Below, piece by piece: positions 1 to 11,500 of a stretch of 64,000 bases of DNA. This DNA comes from Hippasteria phrygiana (taxonomy: Eukaryota; Echinodermata; Asteroidea; Valvatida; Goniasteridae), in contig JAZGUH010000199.1 in the NCBI GenBank assembly GCA_037893225.1, positions 2,914,001-2,978,000 of the forward strand, given 5' to 3'. A program made the position numbers and the translations under genes. Below the pieces are notes generated by a model that worked only from the letters and a program-made list of their open reading frames with translations, was not told where the DNA came from and did not search any database. The stretch's first letter is position 1. Each line of letters starts with the position of its first letter.

Positions 1-1190
1 TGACGGTTTGTCTGGGTGCTCACGTCTTTGACGGTTTGTTTGGGTTTTGCGGTTGGTGGTGGCATGTCCGTTGTGTCCTTTGTATTTGGTTGCACTTTGC
101 CTGTCGTAGGTTGTGCCATGGAGGGTGGAACACTCCTCCATGGTTGTGCTGGCGGGGGGGTTAGCTTCTGTGTGGGATTTATTACGATATCCGTTTTTAT
201 AGCTTTAGCAGCATCTGCATATGATACATGATATGTGACCCTGATTCCTTGAATTTTCTTTTCTTGTTTTATGGTGGTACAGCCTCCATAGGCTGATGAA
301 TGGTTCTCACCACATCTGCAGCATCTAGTGTTTTCTTTCTGATGGCATTGTTCATAGGTGTGGGGCCCACCGCATCGCACACAACGTGTGGCGCTTCTGC
401 AGTTTTTGGCGGTGTGACCTAGTCTCTGGCAATTGAAGCAACGAATTACAGGTGGAATATATGGTTTTACAGGGAAGTTTTCATAGCCTATTTGTATTTT
501 GGTAGGCAGATTTGGCGAGTTAAACGTTAGGCAGATAGAAAGGCTTTTTTCAAGTTTGCCTTCGCGTTTTCGCATGAGTCGTTTGGCATCAGTGACTCCA
601 TACTTCTTACATGCAGTTACTATTTCTTGGTCTGTTATGTCTGTTTCTATACCGTATACAACACCTTTACTTTGAGTTTCGGATTTTGCATACTCCGTTG
701 TGACAGTCCATTGCTCTAGTCGATTTATAGTTTTGAGTTTTTTAGCTTGTGCTGTGGTGTGGCATTTGACGGTTATTCCCCCTTGGTTGTTCTTGGAAAC
801 GTTTTTGATGAGGTCCTTTCCTACACTATTCAGGGCTTTGGCGATTCTAATTGGGTTTATTTTGGATAGTTGGACATCGGGGGAGTTAATTATTACTAGA
901 GTAGGTTGAGTTTGGCAGGTGTTGTATGTCACAGTGTTTCGGCGTTTTGTTGGATGTGGAGAGTCGGATTCTGAATCGGTATAAACATCACTATAGCTGA
1001 GGCTGTGTTTTGTTCGTTTCCTGTTTTGAGTTTGCCAAGGGGACTGTGTTTTTTCTTGAGCTTGACTGTACAAGGCTTCAAATGTTGAACGCGGTTGTTC
1101 ATTTTCATTAGGATTTTGGTCTGCATCCATTTGTTGCGATAACTGATCCCATGAGAAATCATTATTAGATTCCGAGTCAGCCTCGGCCAT
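1..1190 (-). CDS. Non-LTR retrotransposon ORF1 (Gag-like, three CCHC zinc knuckles), 3' part cut by window edge
   Basis: One minus-strand frame stays open from an ATG at 1190-1188 to the window start, giving at least 396 residues with no stop. An in-frame stop lies about 50 bases upstream of the ATG. Three zinc knuckles are visible: CFNCQRLGHTAKNC at about residues 251-264 (CX2CX4HX4C), CVRCGGPHTYEQC at 270-282 (CX2CX3HX4C) and CCRCGENHSSAYGGC at 290-304 (CX2CX3HX6C). A VSYADAAKA stretch and a proline/threonine-rich tail follow. This knuckle trio is the usual signature of ORF1 of Jockey/I-type non-LTR retrotransposons, which binds element RNA and packages it. The acidic, serine-rich N-terminus has no fold I recognise. 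The reverse transcriptase ORF2 would lie left of the window. The absence of internal stops suggests a fairly recent copy. A host gene derived from such an ORF1 is a less likely alternative. Confidence 0.8.
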   Translation of the reverse strand, partial: MAEADSESNNDFSWDQLSQQMDADQNPNENEQPRSTFEALYSQAQEKTQSPWQTQNRKRTKHSLSYSDVYTDSESDSPHPTKRRNTVTYNTCQTQPTLVIINSPDVQLSKINPIRIAKALNSVGKDLIKNVSKNNQGGITVKCHTTAQAKKLKTINRLEQWTVTTEYAKSETQSKGVVYGIETDITDQEIVTACKKYGVTDAKRLMRKREGKLEKSLSICLTFNSPNLPTKIQIGYENFPVKPYIPPVIRCFNCQRLGHTAKNCRSATRCVRCGGPHTYEQCHQKENTRCCRCGENHSSAYGGCTTIKQEKKIQGIRVTYHVSYADAAKAIKTDIVINPTQKLTPPPAQPWRSVPPSMAQPTTGKVQPNTKDTTDMPPPTAKPKQTVKDVSTQTNR

Positions 1191-1239
1191 GGCCGATAAG
1201 GGAGGGGAATATATTCCGATACACCTCGCAATACTCTTA

Positions 1240-1410
1240 TATTACTTACCCGTGCCCGATGAGTAAAAGAAAAAGATCAGAAGATCAACCGTTGGTGATG
1301 AGTGACAATATTCGGATTTGAATTTCGCGCCACAGACTAGACACGTCCGCCCCACGTCACCGCTCCGCTCGAGTCTCCCATTTCCATTTAGTATACAATG
1401 TACATGTACA
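1240..1410 (-). promoter_or_regulatory. CpG-rich stretch upstream of the ORF1 start
   Basis: Just upstream of the minus-strand ORF1 the sequence becomes rich in CG dinucleotides compared with its AT-rich surroundings. Full-length non-LTR elements carry an internal promoter in this place, so it may be the 5' UTR and promoter. I see no defined initiator or element end, so this rests on composition and position only. Confidence 0.3.
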
Positions 1411-1748
1411 GATTATAACGTTACACGTTGAACCATGGTTGACCAATACAGAGAGTGACCGGTATTTTATTCTTGTCCAGTTGGGTGTCGGTGGTCAGGT
1501 CAAGGTTTTTAGTTTGCCCAGAGAAACCAATCGGCGATCGCGATGCCTCAACTTGCCTCTCTGGAATTTAAATAAAAACCTTCTTTTCCCCCTGCCCTGG
1601 CCTTAAGGCCTTGGCCAGACGGCGCCAGACTCGACGAATCTGTATGGGAAGATCCAACCTCGTTACCATGGGTACGATCTTGCGGCGCCATGTTTTCCCA
1701 CACGCGCCCATATGGAGTCGAGGATGGGGAAGATCGGATTTTTATTGC

Positions 1749-1776
1749 GGGGGGGGGGGGGGGGGGGGGGGGGGGG
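1749..1776. repeat. 28-base G homopolymer
   Basis: An uninterrupted run of G, preceded by a GC-rich segment (1600-1745) with several partly inverted words such as ACTCGACG and GGAGTCGAGG. No gene is seen from 1830 to 2240, which is AT-rich filler. Run length in assemblies is often unreliable. Confidence 0.9.
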
Positions 1777-2244
1777 TGCGTAGACGTGAAAAAGGGCACT
1801 CGATATATCCATGCTGAGAGGTAGACAGGGATTTTTTACAGATCAAAAAGGGAGCGGGGAGAAAATTTTCCTACTGTTCAAAGTGGAAATTTACAGAAAA
1901 TACATGTAGTACAAAAAAATAGGCTTCACAATTATGTAAGAAAAGTAGATATAACATTTCATTTTTTTCCGAATTCTGCTACAACCCTGAGAGGGGCATT
2001 TTTTAGACACCCTGTAGGCCTATAGATCTGAATGGCCCATTGGATGTGAAAAGTGACAAAAAAACAACATTCGCTATAATAACCACTTCTTAATCAATAG
2101 ATGTGTTTTGAAAGATATGCAATTTAATTTAAATGTACACATTATGCTTAAACAAAATTCTTTCATTAACATCAAATTGCAAAAAAAATAAACATAATGT
2201 AAAATTTCTATTACAAAACAATTCATGTACTTTTTAGCAGTTTT

Positions 2245-2460
2245 ATTTCATTCAACATCCAACAGCCGCAAGCGCCAATTACAGGACTGTGTGCTGAGGG
2301 GCCCAGAAGCACCGGGTAAAACCCCATCTCTTTCACGACAGGTGCTCTAGTGGGATCTTTTACGTGCACTGATCCCATAGAACACATGATACACGAGACC
2401 ACCGGCTTAACGTCCCATCCGAAGGACGTGACCCTTTTAGGATAAATAAGGGCCCGTCGT
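2245..2460. repeat. Fragment of a dispersed repeat (moderately GC-rich, non-coding)
   Basis: This block contains words such as ATCTTTTACGTGCACTG and AACGTCCCATCCGAAGGACG. From memory it resembles a repeat scattered widely in invertebrate genomes, but I cannot name the family with certainty. No coding frame is supported. The identification is tentative; the compositional contrast with the neighbouring AT-rich DNA is directly visible. Confidence 0.35.
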
Positions 2461-2563
2461 GCCCCAAAACAATACACGTACTATTTGTAAGGGGCCGTCC
2501 ATAAAGTACGTACGCACAAAATGCACATAAGTGGCTCTCATGTTTTAATCCAACTAAGTGGCT

Positions 2564-2590
2564 CCCCCCCCCCCCCCCCCCCCCCCCCCC
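2564..2590. repeat. 27-base C homopolymer
   Basis: An uninterrupted run of C. Similar long C or G runs occur at 16282-16303, 55371-55380, 62106-62122 and 63369-63387. Confidence 0.9.
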
Positions 2591-2639
2591 GTACGCATAC
2601 GCATTCCACATCTCTTTTTGACTTCTCAGACTACCCTAT

Positions 2640-2940
2640 TATTAGTCTATTAGGGATATCAGGGAGACATTTAGTAGTTCATAATCATCACTTAGGGAGA
2701 CAAGGGTACTTAGGGAGACAAGGGTACTTAGGGAGACAAGGGTACTTAGGGAGACATTTTCATGTCTCCCTAAGTACCCAGCCCCCTTAAGGAGTGAGAA
2801 TTTTACTGTCGGAACTGAGTTATATCGATAGAGAATGGTCCAAAACATTAGTATACGGAAATTTGTGGGGTAGGATAGGGGATATTTGGGTGCACAAGTC
2901 TATGGGAATGTCTCCCAACTGTCCCATCTAGGGTTAATAT
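2640..2940. repeat. MITE-like element, copy 1 (AGGGAGACAT family)
   Basis: This copy shares with the next one the core GAGAATTTTACTGTCGGAACTG, here quoted in pieces: GAATTTTACTGTCGGAACTG, then TATATCGATAGAGAATGG, then TGCACAAGTCTATG. It carries GGGAGACA words at its left side and TGTCTCCC words at its right side, so its ends are partly inverted. Near the left end, CTTAGGGAGACAAGGGTA is repeated in tandem three times (2691-2745). A hairpin of GGGAGACATTTT with its complement sits at about 2748-2772. Superfamily unknown. Confidence 0.55.
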
Positions 2941-2984
2941 TATTATTATGATTATTATTATGATGTAACTATTATACCTGTTAA

Positions 2985-3262
2985 TGGTCCCTTAAGGAGA
3001 CATTTTGTCATCATTCTTATTACCTTAAGGAGACTAGTGACATTAGGGAGACATTGAAATGTCTCCCTAATGTCACAGCCCCTTTAAATATTGAGAATTT
3101 TACTGTCGGAACTGGGTTGTATCGATAGAGGATGGTCCAAAACATAAATATACCGAAATTCGTGGGGGTAGGATAAGGGGAAAGTTGGGTTAGGTTACAT
3201 TAAAGTCAGAAAAAAAGTTGTGCACAAGTCTATGAGAAAGTCTCCCTAATGACCCATCGCCG
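2985..3262. repeat. MITE-like element, copy 2 (AGGGAGACAT family)
   Basis: Second copy of the preceding repeat, in the same orientation about 50 bases to the right, with the same TGTCGGAACTG, ATCGATAGAG and GCACAAGTCTATGAGAA words and a GGGAGACATTGAAATGTCTCCC hairpin arm pair in its left half. The two copies differ at many sites, so they are not a very recent duplication. Confidence 0.55.
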
Positions 3263-3265
3263 GTA

Positions 3266-3298
<33 letters not shown>

Positions 3299-3300
3299 TA
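3266..3300. repeat. (ATT)n microsatellite
   Basis: About eleven uninterrupted ATT units. The DNA from 3300 to 3900 has no recognisable gene; a GC-richer patch at 3650-3760 has only short overlapping frames. Confidence 0.9.
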
Positions 3301-3930
3301 TTCGACCTTGACATACACAGAAGTAGAAGTACAAAACAAAAACTATAATTAACAAACAAATGCACAAGTACAAACAAAATGTACACGATAAAAGTACGTA
3401 CTTTTACAGACGGCCCCTAACCGGGCACGCTAATGCAAGCAATACATGGTGTGGTTTCCCATCCACGTTGATTAACTTAGTAATGTACCACTTTCTCTTC
3501 CACTGAGCCAACAATTTGTATTATTTTGAACAATGAGAATGCTTGAATCCAGCTCCCTCCACACATTGGACCAGAGTGATTGGAAAATGCATATATTCAT
3601 ATTTTTTGTACAGCTACAATCCCGGCCAAAATGCTTGGGCCACGTGATGATAAACATACCCTCCGCCGCGCCCCCCGCAAGCCGGAGCGCATTCCGCGCA
3701 ATGAGAGCCAACATTGATCGGGGGCCAGGGGGTCGGGGGCCCAACGAGATTTGGCCGGGATTGTAGAATGGCCAGCTACGTACTCTTAACAATTTAGGGG
3801 CAAATTGTGCAGTGATGTTGCCAATTAGGATTTTCATTGGGGACACAATAATTATTATTGAGGGTCCATGCGTGGCAACAGCATTTTAAGTGAGGGCCCG
3901 GGGTACAGCATTCGCAACTAGCTAGGGCAA

Positions 3931-4290
3931 ACGGAACTGTCAATAAGTCCAGTTATACATTGTGAGCCACCCTATATTTTCTTATGTATCAAGGCAAGAT
4001 ACATGGCTACAACATATGTAAATTTACAAAATTTCCTCTATGTCGTTTTTGAGTTGTGGTCCCGTCAACTCCAGCACCGGATTCAAATTTTGTTGTTTTC
4101 CCGTCCTGCGCGTGTAAATACAATCCTTAGTGATGGGGTTAACGGAACTGTCATAAGTCCTGTTATACATTGTGAGCCACCCTATTATTTTCTTATGTAT
4201 CAAGGCAAGATACACGCATGGCTACAGCATATGTAAATGTTACAAATTTCCTCCGTGGTCCCGTCAACTCCAGCACCGGATTCAGTTCCT
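3931..4290. repeat. Tandem duplication, period about 211 bp
   Basis: A segment beginning ACGGAACTGTC at 3931 is repeated from 4142. Both copies carry TTATACATTGTGAGCCACCC, then TATCAAGGCAAGATACA, then CCCGTCAACTCCAGCACCGG, with small indels between them. Short frames across it are not coding. From 4295 to the target duplication at 4677 I see nothing. Confidence 0.75.
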
Positions 4291-4676
4291 ATTCCCGTCA
4301 TTCGTCTCTTATATCAGGCGTCCAGCTGTATCTTAATACTTTCCCTTTTATATATCTATAATTACTTCTAAAATATCCCAAGCCGCCCGGACAAGGCTAC
4401 AACTTCTGCTCCTTATTTGGCCTGTGACTGTCAATGTGAACAATGTTTGTGTGTGGAATATCCCTGAGTTTCCCTCTATTTTGTGTAGGCTATAGTAATG
4501 AACATGATGTTGTCATGTTGTAACCTACTTGTACATGTCAGAAGTGAAGTCTGTCTCATTTCTTGATTGTAAGTATACAGTAATTATAATTAAGGCAAAC
4601 CTCAAAAATGCGAATTCATTCTATTATTGCACAAGCAGAGACGATTCTTATTTGGAACATAAATTGTATTCTGAGA

Positions 4677-4681
4677 AATAT
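4677..4681. repeat. Target-site duplication, left copy (AATAT)
   Basis: AATAT immediately abuts the left LTR and is repeated exactly after the right LTR (13250-13254). A five-base duplication is usual for BEL/Pao integrases. Confidence 0.9.
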
Positions 4682-5291
4682 TGTAACGGCAGCACTTCAG
4701 GGGGGAATGCGTGTCTAGCATTCATCAGTAGTGCTACTGCTGGGGGTTCGCAAGAGTTTCTGACATGGGATGGGTCAGAGGTCGCAGGTCAAGGATTAAC
4801 AAGGGTCTCGACAGAAGCCTCAGGTTCAAGAAGATTTATTGTCGCATTGGCTCCGTGAAAACTGTGAATAAACAATACATGTAGTCCACAAAATGTAATA
4901 TATGACAGTTGTGTATATCGATTACATGTATATAAGTGTAATAAACATCAGAAAATCAGACTGAGTTTGAGCACAAACGAAGTAATCATTTGCTGGTCAT
5001 GGTAAGAATTAAGTCACGAAAATATCATAACATCTCATCAAATACAAGGACATTACTTCTTGTCCAAGACAAATAAGTGTAACAAATTTATCTCCTTGCA
5101 TCCTTTTGTTCTTATCAGTGGAATTATTAGCTGAATAGCAGAGAAAACGATCCAAAATCAGTGTAAAAAGGCTGACTGCTATGAGATTGAACATGTGCGT
5201 TATTCGTTTGTTTGTTGCTAAGGAGTGTACTCCACTGTACTTCAACAGAGGGCGCTATACAATAAAATGTGATCATCAGGACACATTTACA
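4682..5291 (-). repeat. 3' LTR of the BEL/Pao element
   Basis: 610 bp. In element sense it begins TGTAAATGTG and ends CCGTTACA, giving standard TG...CA ends. It contains a TATATA word (plus-strand 4929-4934) and an AATAAA poly(A) signal in element sense (plus-strand 4835-4840). A 78-residue frame inside it is present in both LTRs and has no known function. Confidence 0.95.
4835..4840 (-). terminator. AATAAA polyadenylation signal in the 3' LTR
   Basis: Read on the minus strand this is AATAAA, about 150 bases before the outer end of the LTR, the expected place for transcript 3' end formation. The same word in the 5' LTR is at 12793-12798. Confidence 0.6.
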
Positions 5292-5307
5292 TGGCTCCCC
5301 AAAATTA
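5292..5307 (-). other. Polypurine-like tract next to the 3' LTR
   Basis: On the minus strand the sequence ATTTTGGGGAGCCA lies directly before the 3' LTR. A short purine tract here primes plus-strand DNA synthesis in LTR elements. It is short and ends in pyrimidines, so assignment rests mainly on position. The remaining 3' UTR to 5541 shows no other feature. Confidence 0.5.
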
Positions 5308-5541
5308 GCAATCTAATTTTGATTTCAAAAACAGAAAAACTGTCAATCAGAATACAATGAACATAAACCCTTTAAGCTAGTAATACATAATCAGGTTTAA
5401 CTCTTAACATAAGGCACAAACAGGTGCCAACACCTTTAAAGGCCAGGTCTCAACGCTTTAACATAATCTACACAGTTACATCAGGTGTACCACAAGTTAG
5501 GAGTGATTAAAGGCTCCTTGGTGGGGATTCCCGGTTTCCTG

Positions 5542-8500
5542 CTACTGGCTCTCGAGGAGGACAACAAGCTTCTGAATCGGGCGTTCAAGATATCTGGTTG
5601 GACGGGTCCTCTTGCCTTTGGTATCCAAAGTAGAGTCAGCTATGGCTAGCTTTACTCTTCGAACATGCCCGTCAGTGCTCGGAAAGACTTCTGACACTCG
5701 TCCGAGCTGCCATTGGTTGCGTGCTAGGTTATCGTCCACTATTATGACGATGTCTCCCACTTTCACTTCCGGTTTTTCCTTGGTCCATTTCTGACGCACT
5801 TGAAGAGTATGTAGAAACTCCTTTTTCCATCGAGCCCAGAACTCGTTCACCAGGTGTTGGACCCTTCTCCAACGTTTCTTTGAGTACACATCCACACGCT
5901 GAAATGTACCCGGTGGTGGAAGGATGACGCTGGACTTCAAGGTAAGCAGATGGTTGGGGGTGAGTGGTTCTGGTGACTTAGGGTCATTAAGGTTGTCCAC
6001 TGACAGTGGTCGACCGTTGACTATCGCTGCGGACTCACACATAAGAGTCCTGAGTGATTCATCATCGAGTTGCGTCCCATGCTGTTCCACAAGGGCGTTG
6101 AGCACTCTCCTCACTGATCTTATTTGTCTCTCCCAAACACCTCCTGCGTGACTTGATGAGGGAGCATTCATCTTTGCTGAGGGGTAGTCACATCCTTTTC
6201 CTCCAAGGAAGTGTCGAACCTTGGTCTGGTCAATCTCTTCTACAGCTCTCTTCAATTCTAACTCTGTACCGACAAAGTTGGTGCCTCGGTCCGACCTCAG
6301 TAGTCTTACTGACCCACGCACTGCTGTGAAGCGACGTAGAGCGTTGATAAAGGAGTCGGTCGTGAGAGAGTTGGCCACTTCGATATGGATTGCCCTTGAT
6401 GCCATACAGGTGAATAACACCCCATACCGTTTCACTTCCTTTCTACCTTCCTTTATGGTCCATGGGCCAAAGTAATCGACTCCACAGTAGGTGAAAGGCG
6501 GTGCAGGCTGGAGTCTGTCTTCGGGGAGATTGGCCATCTTCTGTTCTCCAGGTTTGCTGTACAATCTGCGACACTTGACGCATCGATGGATGAGACTGGC
6601 TACAGCTGAACTGCAACCGACTATCCAGAAGCCATTAGATCGTATGGCCTGTGTTGTCATGCTTCGACCTTGATGGGCGACTTGCTGATGAAAGTACCGG
6701 ACTATCATCTCAGTGACGTAGTGTTTCCGAGGAAGAATTGCTGGATGCTTAAAGCCGAAGGATGTTTCTGCTTTCTGGATGCGCCCGCCAACTCTCATGA
6801 CACCATCTTCATCTATGAAGGGATCGAGTTTGAAGATGGAACTCGTCTTCCTCAGTGTACGATTCCGTTTCCTCGCTGTTTGTCTATCAACGTCACTGCT
6901 ATCCACTTTGAGGCATGAAAGTGCCTGCAATTCTTGAGGAAATGCTTCCTTCTGGCCGAGCTTGAGTATCTGGATCTCAGCATGCTGAAGGTCTTGGACA
7001 GCGAGACGTTTCTGGTTGGGGAGGGTTGCCATCCTTTGGGCATCATTTTGGGTCCCCTCTTGAGATTTCCTCTTAATTCGATTTTGAAGCCTTTTCTTGA
7101 AGTCTATGCAAATGGCAATGACTCGCTTAGCTTGACGCCAGTCTGAAAAGCGTGTTAGATCTATAACAGGGAGTGTTGACTGTGTCGACATGACTTGCAC
7201 GGCCTTCACTTCTGGATCGCCTTCCATGAGTTGGTAGCCTGGGTTTTGTTTCGCGGGGAGATTTTCTTCCCACAGGAATGTTGGTCCCCTGAGCCACTTG
7301 GACGTTGCCAGCTCCGAGGATGTGATGCCTCTGGAACCTTCATTGGCTGGATTGTCTTTGGAAGCAACATGTCTCCACTGGCTGGGGTCGGAATGATTCC
7401 TTATTTGCTGAACTCTGTTCGCAACGAACACTTGGAATCTTCGGGTCTCGTTGCTGATATAGCCCAGCACAATGTTGCTATCAGTCCAGTAGAAGTGTGT
7501 CACATCAACATCCAGCTCCCTTTGGAGTTGAGAACCCACTCTGACGGACACTACTGCTGCTGTGAGCTCGAGTCTTGGTATAGTAGTCAGTTTCAACGGG
7601 GTCACTCGACTTTTCCCCATCACTAGTGAACAGTGGACTTGGTTACGATTGTCAATCTGCCTGAGGTAGGTGCACTGTGCATAGCCAATAGTGCTGGCAT
7701 CCGAGAAGTGATGGAGTTCTCTTGACACCACATTTCCAAAGGAATCTGGCTGAAAGCATCGGGGTATCATCAGCCCTTCAAGGCCGGGAAGGCTTCTTCT
7801 CCAGTTCTCCCAGCGCGACCTAATCTCATCGTCTAGTGGTGAATCCCAGTCGACTTGATTTCTGCACAGATCTTGTAAAATTCTTCTTCCCGTCAGTAGC
7901 ACAGGTGCAACAAAACCTAGTGGGTCGTAGATGGATCCTATGGTTGACAGGATGCCTCGTCTCGTCAAGGGCTTGTCTTGTAGAGCGATGCGGAAATTGA
8001 AACAGTCGGATTCCACGCACCACTGGACACCTAAAGCTCTTTCAACAGGGAGAGTATCATTAGTGAGATCGAGGTCCTGTATGCCCTTTGCACGTTCCTT
8101 AGGCTCGATACACTCCATCACATCTCTAGAATTGGACACAAACTTGTGAAGGTGAAGCCCGCCTCGTGAACACAGATCCTTGGTTTGGTTGATGAGACTG
8201 ATGGCTTCTCTAGAAGATGAGACTGACTTCAACCCATCGTCTACATAAAAGTCCCGTTGGACGAATTGGGCTGCCTGTTCTCCGCACTCACTCCTGTAGT
8301 CCTCTGCAATGGACTTTAAGCCGAAGTTGGCACATCCTGGGGATGATACAGCGCCGAACACGTGTACACCCATTCTGTACTCTAAAGGATCGGTATTGAA
8401 GTCTCCACCTTCCCACCAAAGGAACCTCAAGTAGTCGCGGTGTTCGCAGTTGACCTTGAACTGGTGGAACATTTGCTCCACATCACACATGAATGCAATG

Positions 8501-11500
8501 GGATTTTGCCGGAATCTGCACAGTATGCCAACAAGATTGTTGATCAGATCTGGGCCCTGGAGAAGATGACCGTTTAGAGACACCCCTTTGAATGTCGCAC
8601 TGCAGTCGAAGACCACGCGAATCTTTCCTGGCTTTTTGGGATGATAGATGCCGTGGTGGGGAATGTACCACACCCCAGGCTTCTTACTGCTGCAATCTCC
8701 CATAGGCACTCGTTCTGCATGGCCCTTCTGTATGATGTCGCCTACAAACGAGGTGTAATCATCATGGAAGTTTGGATTCTTCCTGAATCGGCACTTGAGA
8801 TAGTTTAAGCGATGTAGGGCCAAAGACTTGTTGTTTGGAAGGTCTGGATTGCTCTCTCGAAACGGTAGAGGCATCTCGTAGTAGCTGTCTGGTCGCTGGT
8901 GGATTCCTTCCTTTATCTTGGCAAGAAACTTCTTGTCATCTTGTGAAAAGGGTTTGTCTTCTGTAGTTCGCTCTGAAAAATCCAGGCTCATCATCTCTGT
9001 TATGTCGAGAGGGCTAATGACTTCCTTGACTCGAGTCTTAAAGCAGATCAGAGAATGGCTTTGTACTGCTAACTCGTCAGAACCGTCAGGTGGCATTTCG
9101 CACGAGAGGACTTTGTGGCTTACGCCGATGGGGTCCACGCGGTTGTCACCGTCATCTGAATTAGGGTTCACGATGCCGACAATACCCCATCCAAGATCTG
9201 TTCTCTGAGCATAGGGATCATCATCGGTGGGGGGTATCACTTCCCGAGGGGCAAGTGCCCGGGCGCAGTTGTAGCCAATCAGTAGCCCGATTTCACAATC
9301 TGACAAAGGCATCAATTCGTTCGCCATCCTCTGAAGATGTGGCCAGTTGTGAGCCATTTCAGTAGTTGGGATATGGGAGCGATTCGCCGGCATGATTTCT
9401 CTTGTGAATGTCGCAGGGAGAGTTATTCGTACTTCACTGTTGTGACCACGAACTTGTAGGCCTTTAATCTTTTTGGAGTCTACTTTCTGGTTCCTGGAGT
9501 ACATGGTGGACAACAAGAGCTGTACCTTAGGTCCTTTGGCTCCAATGGCTTTACACGTGCTGTCAAGAATGAAAGATGTGTCCGACTGTGTGTCAAGCAG
9601 AGCGTAGATTAAGCGTTCCCTTTCAGGACTGTCTTGGTGGGATATCCATACTGGAACGATCATGGATGCTTTGCTGCCTTCTGATGTTTCACTGAGATGG
9701 CTTACTCTCGTATGTGAACTAGTTGACTTCACTGATGAGTGCTCTGATTTTGTCAGTGCATCCTGTTGATCTGGCTTCTTAACATCACCATGGAGTGCAG
9801 TGGGATGCTTCTTAGCACAGGTACTGCATGTTTTTCTGTTCCGGCACTCCTTAGATCTGTGACCTTGAAATAGGCAGCCAAAGCACAATCCCCTTTTCAT
9901 CACGAAGTCTTTCCTCTCTGTCAATGGCTTGGAAAGAAATATTTTGCATTCGCTCAAGTGATGATTGTCCTTGTGGCACAGGAAACATGACTGTGGTTTG
10001 GATGTTCTTTCCCGAGTTGTCTTGGTCACATCTGTAGAGAATGAACTTCTCTTTTCAAAACCCTTTTCATTTCCTCGGCTTGTCCTTGAATTCCTTGATT
10101 CCTCGGGTTTGTCCATTGCTCTCACAGACTGGAGAGATGTGATGGGGTCACATGCGATGTTAGCCTCCCTTGTTATGAAGTTCACGAATTCTGTGAACGG
10201 GGGAAACATCTGCTTGGTTTCCTTCGATTCTGCTGCCTTTCGGGCCCATCGTGCAACCAGCCACTCGGGTAACTTGGTGAGCATTTTCCTGTTCTCCCTC
10301 TCATCGTTGAGAATGTTCAAGCTTTGGACGGTTTGCATCGCAGCTTCGCACTGTCGCAGGAAGTCTGCAAAACGTCGTAAGCCTGTACCATCTCTGGAGG
10401 AAATCTTGGCCCAGGAGTCTAGCTTATCACGAAAGGCACTCGCCACAATGAAGGGGTCACCGTATCTCTGCTGGAGCAGCTTCTTTGCCTTGAGGTAGGC
10501 ATCATCCTCCGACAACAGGAAGAAGCCTTCCACAACGTCCTTCGCAGACCCTGCCAAATATTTCTTTAGGTAGTGAAGGCGTTCTGATGGAAGTATTCCT
10601 CGGCGTTCTATCAGTGTTTCAAAACTACTCTTCCAACTCGGAAATTTGAGTGGGTCCCCAGAGAAAAGTCCAGGCTCTGGAGGGGGCAGACGGCTCAGGC
10701 TGAGCTGATCGACCAGGCATTTTGTGATGCCAAGTATGTCCATGGCTGAAGTCTGTTCAGCACTGTGTGTCTCTGTAAGTGGAGCTGGGGCAAAGTGCGT
10801 ACCCGTAGATGCAGGTGGAGCAAGATATATGCCCGTAGACGCAGGTGGGGCAAAATATGTCCCTGTAATCGCAGGTGGGGCAAGTCGGGTGCCCGTAGTC
10901 GCAGGTTGGGCTAGTCGTGTGCCCGTAGACGCAGGTGAGGCAAAGTGTATCCCTGTTGTCGCAGTTGGGGCAAAATATGTCCCGGTAGTCGCAGGTGGGG
11001 CAAGTTGGGTGCCGGTAGTCACAGGTTGGGCAAAGTGTATCCCTGTTGTCGCAGTTGGGGCAAAATATGTCCCGGTAGTCGCAGGTGGGGCAAGTTGTAT
11101 GCCCGTAGACGCAGGTGGGGCAAAATATGTCCCTGTAATCGCAGTTGGGGCAAGTTGGGTGCCTGTAGTCGCAGGTTGGGCAAGTTCTGTGCCCGTGGTA
11201 GCAGTTGGGGCAAAATATGTCCCTGTAATCGCAGTTGGGGCAAGTTGGGTGCCCGTAGTCAGTCCTTCAGAGACTATGCAGTCATCATTGCTGTGGTTTG
11301 ATGTTTGAAATGATCCCAGATAATTCTCCATCATCACATCTTTGTCTTCTGGTGCTACCATCTCGCTGATGCTGGGACAAGCATTTTCCTCTTGCTGTAC
11401 CCTGCAAATAGCATTCAGTTTGGCTTCAGTTGCCTGGAGGTCTCGCATGGTGCGTAGCTTTTCAAGCTCAGCCTGCTTCATTTCCAGCTCTGCCTTTTTT

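Noticed and set aside
5009..5245. A 78-codon frame in both LTRs (also 12967-13203)
   Set aside because: Identical only because the LTRs are identical; there is no sign of selection or homology.
10724..11308. A 194-codon plus-strand frame with VPVVAGGAS-type repeats
   Set aside because: It is the antisense reading of the 30-bp repeat inside the BEL polyprotein gene.
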